Positions 6,611 through 15,000 of a stretch of 22,119 bases of DNA are shown here, in pieces. Under the pieces are notes generated by a model, which worked only from the letters and a program-made list of their open reading frames with translations, was not told where the DNA came from and searched no databases. Source of the DNA: Crocinitomicaceae bacterium. GTDB taxonomy: Bacteria; Bacteroidota; Bacteroidia; Flavobacteriales_D; Crocinitomicaceae. The translations under genes were made by a program, and so were the position numbers. Location of the stretch: contig JAURNA010000128.1 of the NCBI GenBank assembly GCA_030830385.1, positions 1-22,119 on the forward strand, read 5' to 3'. Within the stretch, counting starts at the first letter, position 1; every line of letters begins with the position of its first letter.

Positions 6611-7750
6611 ATGAAATTATTATTGATCACACTTGCTAGCACTTTGGTATTCAGTGTATTTGCACAACAAACCATTAATGCATCGATTACACACGGCGGA
6701 ATGCAGCGCGATTATATTCTGTATATCCCTGCGGTATACGACGGAACAACAAACGTTCCCCTATTGCTCAACTTCCATGGATATACGAGCAATGCAAATC
6801 AACAATTGTTTTACGGTGATTTCAGACCGATCGCAGATACAGCCAATTTCATCATTGTACATCCACAAGGAACACTTGACAACACAGGAAATACCCACTT
6901 CAACGTTGGTTGGGGAGGAAGTTCTGTTGATGATGTGAGCTTCACATCTGCCCTACTTGATACCTTGATCTCTCAGTACGCGATTGATGTGGACAGAGTC
7001 TATTCAACAGGAATGTCAAATGGCGGCTATATGAGTTTTCACCTAGCATGTAATTTAAGTGATCGCATTGCAGCAGTTGGTTCTGTGACGGGAGCTATGG
7101 TATCAACAACGTTGTCAAACTGTAATGCTTCTCATACAACTCCTGTGATCCAGATCCACGGAACAAACGATGTGACAGTACCTTACAATGGAAGCGCATG
7201 GTCAGGAGGTATTCCCGACATATTGAATTTTTGGTCATCGTATAATGGCTGTAACCCAACACCGGTTATCGAAGCAATGCCGGATACAGACCCTACAGAC
7301 GGTTCCACGGTTGAAAAGCACAGCTATTACGACAACAACGGATGTACAACAGTTCGTCATTACAAGATTTCTGGTGGAGGTCACACGTGGCCAGGAGCAC
7401 CAATTGATATTGGTGGGACAAACAACGACATTGACGGTTCTTTGGAAGTATGGAAGTTCGTTTCTCAGTTCAATATTTACGGTGTAATCGGTGCGTGTGA
7501 AAGTGCAGATGTACTCGAATTGGAAACTACCCCATATGTTGTATATCCGAATCCAAGTAAGAATGAATTAACAGTTAAAGGACTCAGTGAGGAGCTACAA
7601 GACGTTGAACTTATTACACTGGCAGGAGCTGTGTCTCTTGAGGCTACACTGAATGCTGCGAACAATACATTAGACGTTTCAGCTATTCCTGCAGGTAACT
7701 ATCTTTTGAAAGTGGGCAATACAACGCTCTCTGTAAGCAAGGTTGATTAA
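6611..7750 (+). CDS. Secreted PHB-depolymerase/feruloyl-esterase-type hydrolase with T9SS type A sorting domain
   Basis: The 379-residue protein is an alpha/beta hydrolase of the LpqC/PHB depolymerase esterase family. Signal peptide: residues 1-18 (cleavage near VFAQ). The visible catalytic parts are an NFHG oxyanion-hole motif near 53-56, the nucleophile elbow G134-M-S136-N-G, an acid in HGTND187 and H258 in GGGHTWPG. Family members cleave esters such as polyhydroxyalkanoate oligomers or feruloyl/acetyl groups on plant polysaccharides; the substrate here cannot be assigned. From about 305 a T9SS type A domain follows (VYPNPSKNELTV, then AIPAGNYLLKV), so the enzyme acts outside the cell or on its surface. 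The ATG at 6611 opens straight into the signal peptide. The gene stands alone after the IS relic region. Confidence 0.9.
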   Translation: MKLLLITLASTLVFSVFAQQTINASITHGGMQRDYILYIPAVYDGTTNVPLLLNFHGYTSNANQQLFYGDFRPIADTANFIIVHPQGTLDNTGNTHFNVGWGGSSVDDVSFTSALLDTLISQYAIDVDRVYSTGMSNGGYMSFHLACNLSDRIAAVGSVTGAMVSTTLSNCNASHTTPVIQIHGTNDVTVPYNGSAWSGGIPDILNFWSSYNGCNPTPVIEAMPDTDPTDGSTVEKHSYYDNNGCTTVRHYKISGGGHTWPGAPIDIGGTNNDIDGSLEVWKFVSQFNIYGVIGACESADVLELETTPYVVYPNPSKNELTVKGLSEELQDVELITLAGAVSLEATLNAANNTLDVSAIPAGNYLLKVGNTTLSVSKVD

Positions 7751-7768
7751 AACGACGACCTTAGTGCC

Positions 7769-7870
7769 ATGGCAAAAAGCGATCCTGGATTAGGCTCCTC
7801 GTACAGCAAGAAGATCAAACGATTGGTGAACGATGACGGTTCTTACAACATCAAACGTCACGATGGGTAG
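7769..7870 (+). pseudogene. Truncated N-terminus of an inward-rectifier K+ channel (KirBac-like)
   Basis: A 33-codon ORF begins ATG GCA AAA AGC and contains GLGSSYSKKIKRLVNDDGS followed by YNIKR. Prokaryotic Kir channels open with a short cytoplasmic stretch of the type F-x-N-x-DGS-F-N-[IV]-x-[KR]-x-G just before the first membrane helix. The ORF stops (TAG) exactly where that helix should start, and no transmembrane or TVGYG-type filter sequence follows. It is most likely the remnant of a lost channel gene, starting 18 bp after the esterase stop. A genuine 33-residue peptide is less likely. Confidence 0.55.
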
Positions 7871-7881
7871 TGTCACCAATC

Positions 7882-7901
7882 ATTTTCAAACGTTTGAAAA
7901 T
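7882..7901. promoter_or_regulatory. Perfect 20-bp palindrome (operator-like)
   Basis: ATTTTCAAAC and GTTTGAAAAT meet at a central CG with no spacer, so this is a symmetric protein-binding type site rather than a hairpin terminator. It lies 11 bp after the Kir remnant, in a stretch with no gene. The core AAACGTTT recurs in the 12-bp palindrome at 11461-11472. Confidence 0.45.
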
Positions 7902-7990
7902 CATCGAAAATATACCTGTTTCTGTTGCGTAGCTCCTTTTGAGCACTCATCAGGAACTTCCATACGAGGAAAAACAAGGGTATGGATTTC

Positions 7991-8034
7991 TAAAAAAGAC
8001 TGAGTTCCCGGTAAGTTAACTTAGAATTCAGTCT
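7991..8034 (-). terminator. Rho-independent terminator of the kamA-like unit (minus strand)
   Basis: On the minus strand AGACTGAATT (8034-8025) pairs with AACTCAGTCT (8006-7997), one GT wobble, followed directly by TTTTTTA (7997-7991). The loop contains a second palindrome, TAAGTTAACTTA (8012-8023). The stop codon of the small broken ORF lies within the structure, so the ORF was probably the last gene of the unit. Confidence 0.8.
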
Positions 8035-8167
8035 CACAGTCTCCTTGGATTATACATTCTACGGCATCGTACCGTTTTTGAATCATTTCTGAAGACTGAT
8101 TCTTAGAGACGATCACAATTTTAGCCTGATGTTTAGTCTCTTCTCAAATTCTTTTCATTGCATCCAT
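8021..8167 (-). pseudogene. Small broken ORF downstream of the kamA-like gene (receiver-domain-like fragment)
   Basis: On the minus strand an ATG at 8167, 6 bp after the kamA-like stop, opens M-D-A-M-K-R-I, then meets a TGA. The same frame continues for 40 codons (EETKHQAKIVIVSKNQSSEM, then a stretch ending VECIIQGDCETEF) to a TAA at 8021-8023 inside the terminator stem. The spacing, frame continuity and terminator suggest a former 48-residue gene with one nonsense mutation. The pattern resembles alpha3-beta4-alpha4-beta5 of a CheY-like receiver, but this is weak and the length is only about half a domain. Confidence 0.4.
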
Positions 8168-8172
8168 GTCGG

Positions 8173-9249
8173 TTATTGGGGAGTAAATGTGTAATCGTCG
8201 AGCCAATATGCAGAAGGATTCCGTTCCGCCATCATAATTCCTCCGTTGTTTTCATGGTGTACAATGTTGTGCTTTTTAAAAATGATTGTTGTATCCGTTT
8301 TACCAACAACTTCACATTTTCCTGAATGGTGTGACATAATAAATCGTGCATTCTTTCCGATGCCTGAAGAGCGTCTGATTGCCTCTGTGTATATATCATG
8401 CGCTTGTTCAACAGGAACCGCATACGTATAATTTCCTTTGGTAGGTCGGCACGCAAAAACGTAATAAGGCACCACGCCAACGTACGTCAATTGATCGTGT
8501 AATTCCCGAATCATTTCCGGGTCATCGTTCACACCTTTTATAATGGGCGTTTGATTCAGAATTGTGGCTCCTGCCTCTTTTAATGCGGTGATGGCCTGAA
8601 TGCTCTCCTTCGTCAATTCATTGATATGATTGTAGTGAACCATCACAAACACCTGCTTCTCTTCATTAAAATCTTTCACAATGGCTAAAAATTCTTCGTC
8701 CACTCTCATTGGATTGAACGCCAGCATTTTCGTTCCAAAACGAACAATTTTGACAGAATCTATTTGTTTCAAGTCAGATAGGATTTCACGCACACGTCGA
8801 TTACTCATCATTAGAGGATCTCCTCCTGTAAGAAGAACATTGCTAATTTCCGGGTGCTCCTCAATGTATTTGACTCCCGCTGAGACATCTCGTTCCACTT
8901 CGTCATTTTCATTTTGAAACAAACGCTTCCTGAAACAAAATCTACAATAGGCTCCACACACATCGTTACACAATAACAAAGCTGTTGGGCTGTACTTATG
9001 TTCAAGGCCTTTTACAGGTTGATACATCGTTTCATTGCTTGCATCCAATTCACCCCACTCCATATCTTCTTCTTTTCGGGGAACGATAATGTTCAGCAAA
9101 GGATCGTTTGGATTTGACCAATCAATCAAACTGTTGTAGTAGCTGTTGGTTCTGAATTTGTATTGTTCTTCTATCTTAATTAACTCGTCATCAACACGTT
9201 CAAGATCGGGTACTTTTGCTATTGAGTTGTAATATTTCACTTTTTCCAT
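8173..9249 (-). CDS. KamA-family radical SAM protein (lysine 2,3-aminomutase-like)
   Basis: The 358-residue protein carries the radical SAM motif C98-GAY-C102-RF-C105 for the 4Fe-4S cluster, followed by FRKR as in the KamA/EpmB family. LLTGGDPL is the GGE-like SAM-binding segment. ILNQTPIIKGVNDD and PYYVFACRP match the KamA core. The family uses SAM and usually PLP to move an amino group from C2 to C3 of lysine or related substrates. The C-terminal region (SGKCEVVGK, then FKKHN and AYWLDD) differs from classical 416-residue KamA, so the PLP lysine and the substrate are uncertain; an EpmB-like role is possible but not shown. Its ATG at 9249 overlaps the end of a decayed carrier-protein frame (ATGGAAAAAGTGA), indicating former translational coupling. 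A small broken ORF and a terminator follow. Confidence 0.88.
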   Translation of the reverse strand: MEKVKYYNSIAKVPDLERVDDELIKIEEQYKFRTNSYYNSLIDWSNPNDPLLNIIVPRKEEDMEWGELDASNETMYQPVKGLEHKYSPTALLLCNDVCGAYCRFCFRKRLFQNENDEVERDVSAGVKYIEEHPEISNVLLTGGDPLMMSNRRVREILSDLKQIDSVKIVRFGTKMLAFNPMRVDEEFLAIVKDFNEEKQVFVMVHYNHINELTKESIQAITALKEAGATILNQTPIIKGVNDDPEMIRELHDQLTYVGVVPYYVFACRPTKGNYTYAVPVEQAHDIYTEAIRRSSGIGKNARFIMSHHSGKCEVVGKTDTTIIFKKHNIVHHENNGGIMMAERNPSAYWLDDYTFTPQ

Positions 9250-9490
9250 AATCTGTTTTTATATGATTCTTCCTTCAAATGATTCGGTACCATCGTTGCA
9301 ATTTGTCTAAATGAGAACATTCTCATCAATGTGATTAAATCGATTTCTACATTCAATTCTGGTTTGACTGCTTTGATGAATTTCAACGCAGTCAAGCTAT
9401 TTATCTGTGGTATCAAAGCAGTTATCCGAAGCGCGAACGGCATCAAGTTTTGGTACTCGTTGTGCACATTCCATAAGTTTCCCGGTCAGC
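9237..9490 (-). pseudogene. Relic of an acyl/peptidyl carrier-protein domain, frameshifted
   Basis: Two minus-strand frames join into one carrier-domain pattern. The first, about 9490-9400, reads KLMECAQRVPKLDAVRASDN then CFDTTDK and a stop; it matches the helix I and loop region preceding D-x-F-F-D-x-G. The second, about 9405-9237, reads NSLTALKFIKAV then PELNVEIDLITLMRMFSFRQ and IATMV, matching the phosphopantetheine site (GxxS-L) and helices II-IV. A one-base insertion near 9400 explains the switch. The second frame ends in TGA overlapping the start of the kamA-like gene. No start codon remains, and an IS3 relic lies immediately upstream. It could be a stand-alone carrier protein or the last domain of a larger synthetase. 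Confidence 0.5.
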
Positions 9491-9613
9491 TCTTCAAGCG
9501 TCTGTTTTCTTCTCCCGGTTGTTAAAACGTGGCATCACTGACGCGGACTTCCCGGCTTCCTGTTTCGTGAGAATACAGGTGATTTGTCTCGCTGTGAAAC
9601 GTGTTCTTCTCAC
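9490..9613 (-). mobile_element. Relic of an IS3-family transposase orfA
   Basis: From a GTG at 9613 the minus strand reads VRRTRFTARQITCILTKQEA then GKSAS, the typical OrfA N-terminal helix-turn-helix start (K-R-T-R-F-T, Q-I, L-x-x-Q-E-A-G-K-S). After deletions and frame changes VSDATF and EENRRLKS appear, both standard OrfA landmarks. Most of orfA and all of orfB are missing. An AT-rich inverted repeat, AGTTTAAA (9621-9628) and TTTAAACT (9640-9647), lies just upstream. Confidence 0.6.
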
Positions 9614-10170
9614 AATCAACAGTTTAAATTTAATAAAATTTTAAACTATCCGATTTTTGGGAAAGAAATACACTTTGCAAGGAGAACTTAGAAGCCTTGT
9701 TCAGTGTCCGCTTTTCGACGGTTACATCCCTTTTGGGTGTTTTTGACGGTCTGCTTCATGATTGAAACGCTGGACGAGATCATTTTTTTCAAAAAGTTCC
9801 TTTTTTCCTACCGAGCAACAACCCCATTCACATCTGCCAAACTCAAAGGCTGGTTCATGTATACACATACCGATGACTCGACTGTGTATATTTGCAGCAC
9901 AAAAGCACTACTTCTCTCACGTCAAAGAGATCATGGCTTTCAAAGAGTAGCGGATATTCCGGTCGTAAAGAGCCCATAAGTCCAAAGGCATTGTACCCCG
10001 CTAAAAATGGAAATGTTCGATGGTAGAAACAAGGAGGTTCTCCTTTCAGCACGTTATGTTTTTCATCGTTCTAAAAATGATTTTCGCATTCTTCACGAAC
10101 GTAATCCGATGTCCGGCTTATCGTGCCGGATTCACCATTTTTTTGTTGCACACCCAACGATCAACTACAC
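9614..10170. other. Gene-free decayed region
   Basis: No intact gene is visible. It contains the AT-rich inverted repeat 9621-9647, an isolated TATATTTG box at 9887-9894 (plus) with no gene behind it, a minus-strand open frame at 9855-10052 of unknown origin, the inverted repeat AAGGAG (10031-10036) and CTCCTT (10040-10045), and at 10115-10126 the 12-mer GGCTTATCGTGC, which also occurs beside the IS21 relic (6317-6328). Confidence 0.5.
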
Positions 10171-11406
10171 TCAAAAAAGAGTATAACCCAAACAAAGAGT
10201 TACTGTTTTCAATCTGGGGTTAACGTTATTCGCTATGGTAATAAAGTGATTTCGTGACTGGTAGGTGACCCAAAAGTTAAGTCTTTTACCATAATGATAG
10301 CCTATCCCCGGAGAAAAGTAACTCGTAGGACCCGCATCGTAATCATTTCCAATTTCAAAATCCACAAAGGAATTTATGCTGATGTCCCGCACGTACGCTA
10401 AAGACAAAGAAATTCTTGATGTTGAATTGAAAAACATGTAATACCTTACGCCAATTGGTAACTCAATGAACTTTCCGCTAAAACGGGCATTCTTTGCTTC
10501 CTTTATAATCGTGTTCTGATAATAAATCGCATCAGAATCGTAATACATGTATCCAGGTGCGAAAAAAATCGTCCATTTATTATGATTGAATGGCATGATA
10601 AACGTGAAGTCCAAGCCAAGCTTGGCTCCAAATTTTGGATCAAAATCGGTGTTTTTCCATGTAGCGATGTAATCGCTGTATTTCATCTTGCTTCGATTTA
10701 AACCAACGAATGCAGATAGTTGAAACCATTTTTCATCTTTGGGAACAAACGATGTACTGGTAAACGGCGTACCGGTAGAAGCATTGTGTTGATTGTAGTT
10801 TTCAAAAAATCTGACCAAATCCGACTTAATGTAATTCAGGTTCGCAACGCTATCCGTGTTGTCGTTATCCATCAACTTGAAGAGTTGTGTCCGAAAGTGA
10901 TTATTGGTTCCGAAGGAATTTGCTTGGATCAAATATCGCTTCCAGATCAATTGTTCTATTGGAGCATTATCAACGGAAAAAAAATAGCGTTTAATGTGCT
11001 TATCTTGGTATGAGAACAGAGTTGCTTTCCCCTCAATGAGTACTTTCAGCATGAGCACTTCTCTTCTGAAATCGGGTTCTTTTTCATAGGTTATATGTGT
11101 AAGATCATCAGATGTGCGATCAATATCTATGGTGTCACGAATGTATTTGAAGGTGTTGTACACACTGAATTCTGAAACAGAATCGATGGAAGCAATTTGA
11201 ATGTCACCCTTGCCAGACAGTCTATATTCAAACTCAGTCGGATTCCTTTTCCAATCTCTGTCTTTAATCAGACATTCCACTTTTTTGCCCGAATTCTGGA
11301 TAAAATATCCCTGCTCAAACAATAGTTGGGCATGGCTTCCGAATGAGAGAAAAAAGGTTAACATTAGTGTTGATGTAAGGTATTGAAACGAAATTGGGCG
11401 ATACAT
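10171..11406 (-). CDS. Probable outer-membrane beta-barrel protein, function unknown
   Basis: From the ATG at 11406 the product is 411 residues and begins with a signal peptide (MYRPISFQYLTSTLMLTFFL, cleavage after SHAQ). The frame can be extended to 11499, but that would put 31 unrelated residues before the signal. Residues 25-190 are a soluble part starting LLFEQGYFIQNSGKKVECLI, a pattern common in Bacteroidota proteins of unknown function. From about 220 on there are alternating hydrophobic and aromatic beta strands (FQLSAFVGLNRSKM, FIELPIGVRYYMF, ISLSLAYVRDISI) and the chain ends in LGYTLF with a terminal aromatic, as in porin-like barrels inserted by Bam. It is monocistronic, with a candidate promoter about 70-110 bp upstream. 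No catalytic motif is seen. Confidence 0.75.
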   Translation of the reverse strand: MYRPISFQYLTSTLMLTFFLSFGSHAQLLFEQGYFIQNSGKKVECLIKDRDWKRNPTEFEYRLSGKGDIQIASIDSVSEFSVYNTFKYIRDTIDIDRTSDDLTHITYEKEPDFRREVLMLKVLIEGKATLFSYQDKHIKRYFFSVDNAPIEQLIWKRYLIQANSFGTNNHFRTQLFKLMDNDNTDSVANLNYIKSDLVRFFENYNQHNASTGTPFTSTSFVPKDEKWFQLSAFVGLNRSKMKYSDYIATWKNTDFDPKFGAKLGLDFTFIMPFNHNKWTIFFAPGYMYYDSDAIYYQNTIIKEAKNARFSGKFIELPIGVRYYMFFNSTSRISLSLAYVRDISINSFVDFEIGNDYDAGPTSYFSPGIGYHYGKRLNFWVTYQSRNHFITIANNVNPRLKTVTLCLGYTLF

Positions 11407-11460
11407 ATTTTTTCGTTCTATAGTTATTGAAAATAGATGAAGCAGACGGATTATTTCTTG

Positions 11461-11472
11461 ATAAACGTTTAT
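11461..11472. promoter_or_regulatory. 12-bp palindrome ATAAACGTTTAT near the barrel-gene promoter
   Basis: This perfect palindrome lies 7 bp downstream (minus sense) of the AATCTTTG box at 11486-11479, about where transcription would start. It shares AAACGTTT with the 20-bp palindrome at 7882-7901, so both could bind one regulator. The core is short and AT-rich, so chance is possible. Confidence 0.3.
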
Positions 11473-11478
11473 ACTTCC

Positions 11479-11513
11479 CAAAGATTCTCTCGCATTCATC
11501 TCACGGAATCAAA
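11479..11513 (-). promoter_or_regulatory. Candidate promoter for the beta-barrel gene
   Basis: On the minus strand TTTG (11513-11510), a 23-bp spacer and AATCTTTG (11486-11479) approximate TTTG-N19-23-TAnnTTTG with one mismatch. An isolated perfect TATCTTTG also exists at 11554-11547 but lacks a -33 element. Confidence 0.35.
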
Positions 11514-12021
11514 GGTTTACTACTTTTTCATCATAAATTAGGGTGCCAAAGATAAAAATGTCCCGAATAACGAATGCATAGCATCCATGATTTGCCCCTT
11601 CAAAAGGATCGTTACGACCTCCATTTCCATACGTCCGTTGGGCGGATTCAACCTTTTTCCATTCAGTGTAATTTGCCATCCCGGGCTTCGCAATCCGATG
11701 ATTTTGTTCTCTGATAATATTCGGGTCTTTCCCGCACTCATACGGGGCTTATTGAACGTCCAAGAGAGTCGCCTTATTGGAAACTCTTTTCTCCCTCGAA
11801 TCGACCATCGGTTCTTCGGGATCAGGATAGCTCACACTGAATTGTAGCGTGAAGTAAACAGCTTATCGTGTACTCATTCCTCAGAGAAGACTCAATCACC
11901 AATGGGTTGATTTCTTCCGGGTTGAACGCTTTCATTCGAACGTACCGAAACCTTGATTTCCATTGAAAAGGGGCTCTTTGTACTTTTCGTTTGTTTCAAA
12001 ACAGATAGATGTGACAGAGCC
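11514..12021. other. Gene-free region between barrel and adhesin genes
   Basis: No intact gene is recognised. On the minus strand an open frame without a proper start runs from about 11750 to a TGA at 11509-11511, and another (MKAFNPEEINPLVIESS onward) lies at about 11830-11935. Both look like possible remnants but neither is identifiable. GGGCTCT (11971-11977) and AGAGCCC (12016-12022) form an inverted repeat with a long 38-nt loop, followed on the minus strand by CTTTTC; it overlaps the adhesin stop codon and may be a weak terminator. Confidence 0.35.
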
Positions 12022-15000
12022 CTATCGCATTATTGTTACACTTCCAACGTATTGTTGTCTTTCATCGGTATATAAATCACCAAACGATAATTTCCAGCTG
12101 TAAACACCGTCCTGAACGAGCTTTCCTGCAAATGTTCCGTCCCAGTCGATAGTGGGATCTTCTGTTTGAAAAACCAATTGCCCCCAACGATTGTAGATTT
12201 CGAAACGAAAATCGAAAGAATCAAAGCCACTGAACATTACCGGACCAAATGTGTTGTTGAATTCATCTCCATTCGGCGTGAACGCATTGGGCACGTAAAA
12301 CAGCAAAATATCCCTAAGGGTTACCCACAAGGTCAACGAATCAACACAACCATGCTCACTCACCGCTGTTAGCTGTACTTCGTATTCCTGACCGTTTCCG
12401 TTCAGGTATGTATGCGTCGGGGCTACCTCATTGCTGAACTCGCCATCTCCAAACGACCACGTGTAACTCACGGCACCTGTCGATTCGTTGATGAAGGGTA
12501 CTTCCGAATTGTCCGTAAAAACCTGAGATGACAGCCAGCTAAAATCGGCGATGGGATCCGGATAAATACAAACAGCGTTTTGCATCGCGTAAGAAGCCAC
12601 ACAGCCCTGGTTATCGATCGTCAGCGAAATATCGTGACACCCGACTGTGCTGTACACGTGCGAATTGAGTGCATAGTCATTCGAAGTAAAGCCATCGCCT
12701 AAATCCCATGTGTACGACGCTCCGGCATCGGAATTGCTCAAATCCACAATTTCGACTTCCAACGGAGAGCATCCCTCGGTAGGAAAAACGTTTAAGTCGA
12801 TGGTCGGTGTAGCGATTACATGTACCGTCATAAGTGCTACGTCCAATGGACAATGAGGAACTGAATCTGTTTCATATTGGAATGTATATGCTCCTGTGTT
12901 TACTGAAATTGGATCAAAAGTACCGTTCGCAGCGTCCAATTGTCCTGAACTCGGATTTGTTGTTTCTGTCCAACTTCCCGGGTCCACACCTGCACTGAGC
13001 AACGCATTCAAATCAACAATTCCGTCTGTGCTACACACCTGCACATCGTTATCCGGTCCAGCGACAGGCTGATCCATAACATCTACGGTCATTACACTGG
13101 TATCGGCTGGGCAAAAAATCCCGGGCACCCTGTAATCGAACGTGTAAACGCCGCTCATGGATGTCGATACTCCCAGCGTTCCCGTAACAGGATCGAACAT
13201 CGGAGAAAGTACCTGTGATGTTTCCGTCCATGTGCCTCCGGTTATCCCGGTATTGAGCATTGTATTCAAATCAACATCTCCCCCGCTGTTGCATACGGAA
13301 AGGAATTCATCTGTGCCCGCTTGCGGCAACATTTCTATGAATATCTCCACAGTATCGCTGTTGGAACATCCCGTGATTGGATAAGTGACGATTACGGAAT
13401 ACACATTCGCTGTACTTACGTTCAGTGTTTGATTTACCGAATTATCACTCCACAGGTAGTTACTTCCTGAATTCAGTGCATCAAGAAGATAACTCGTCCC
13501 GTCGCATAATGTCGTATCATTGCCTAAGTCAACAATAGGCGTATTTAAAGCCGCAATTGTAATCGTGGTATCTTTTATGCAACCGACACCGTCTGTAACC
13601 GTTACAGAGTAGGCTCCTGTACTGAGGTTAACAGCTGTTGTCGTCGTCTGATTGTTTGCCGCAGCGTCCCATTGAAAACTGTAGGGAGCGGTTCCATTGA
13701 ATGCCGTGATCGTGATCTGTCCCGTTGAATCTCCCAGACAAGGTTCTATTTTTGTGACAATCAGATCAATCAGTGCTGACGCTCCTTCGAAGGCTCCAAT
13801 GTCTGGCATTCCATTTCGGGGAAAATCTCGTTGATCCAGTAACGCTGCAGATGCCTGATCAGCAGCATTGATTGCGGGGGAAGCCGGACAGGACAGGATT
13901 TCATGTGTACTGACTTCTCCACCATTGAGTGCAAGTGGCGATAATTGCGGGTCAGCATTCAGGATGTTTCCGGTTGTAGACCCGCCGAGCGTTCCTGACC
14001 CTGGGTTGAATACAAGATTGTGTCCATTCGATGAGCTAAACGATCCGTATATATCTTCATCTACGGGTGTTCCGGCAAGGTTGGCATTAACAACTCCGCT
14101 GATGCTCAGGTTATTCGACACAATGCTATTGCTCAAATCAAACGTTCCACTTCTATTGAACAGTCCACTGCCAAATCCTTCACCGGATGTCCCGGCTGCG
14201 GCGTACCCTGCCTGAGAAAACAGGTTTGCCCCCCTTCCTCCGATGGCTTCGTTAAACGCAATTGTGCAACTGTTTAGTGTTACTGAACCTCCATTGTTGA
14301 AGATTCCACCGCCTAATCCGGCTCCGGCTCCGCCGCCACCACCGGACGAACAGCAAGGTCCGCTTCCCTGACCTCCACCGAAGCCGCCCAATCCTCCCGC
14401 GCCGGATTGATCTCCACAAGATCGGGCTCCACGACCGCCGCCGCCACCGCCGTATCCTCCCAGACCACCGAATCCTCCAAAAAGACAGCTACTTCCTCCT
14501 CCTCCACCGCCCGAAAAATCTCCGGTGGCATTGCCTCCTGCGCCTCCTCCGGCAGCCCCCCCGGGTCCTCCAAACGATCCTGAGCCCGCAAATCCGGCCT
14601 GATTGAATACTCCGTTATTCGTTGAACCACCTGAAGACCTTCCTCCAATTGCTTTGTTTCCTGATACCGTTATGTTTTCTGCTGTAAGGGTCGCCGTCGC
14701 TCCATTGAAAATTCCACCGCCTAATCCCGGAGTACTTCCTCCTCCTCCTCCTCCATTCATTCCGTTTGTCCCTCTTCCTCCGTTTGCGCTGTTTAGCGCC
14801 AGAGTCGTGTTGCGGATGTCAAGTGTGTTTCCGTTGTAAATGCCACCACCGAATCCTTCTGCAATCGTTGCGCCCTGATTCAGTGCAGCATGACAATTTT
14901 CAATTATCGAATACGAAATGGTAAGGTCTGCTTCGTTTAAAATTCCTCCACCGTTTCCGGGCAAAACATATCCTTCCCGAATCGTTACCATCGTCACAGC

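Noticed and set aside
9887..9894. Perfect TATATTTG promoter box
   Set aside because: No gene follows on the plus strand and there is no -33 element; probably chance or left from a lost gene.
10031..10045. AAGGAG/CTCCTT inverted repeat resembling two Shine-Dalgarno sites
   Set aside because: No credible start codon follows on either strand, and this phylum makes little use of such sites.
11858..11875. GCTTATCGTG copy similar to the IS21-side motif
   Set aside because: The match is short and lacks the neighbouring CCGGATT sequence.
13868..14839. Long antisense ORFs within the adhesin gene
   Set aside because: They are complement-frame shadows created by the Gly/Ser-rich codons (GGN read as NCC, giving Pro-rich runs).
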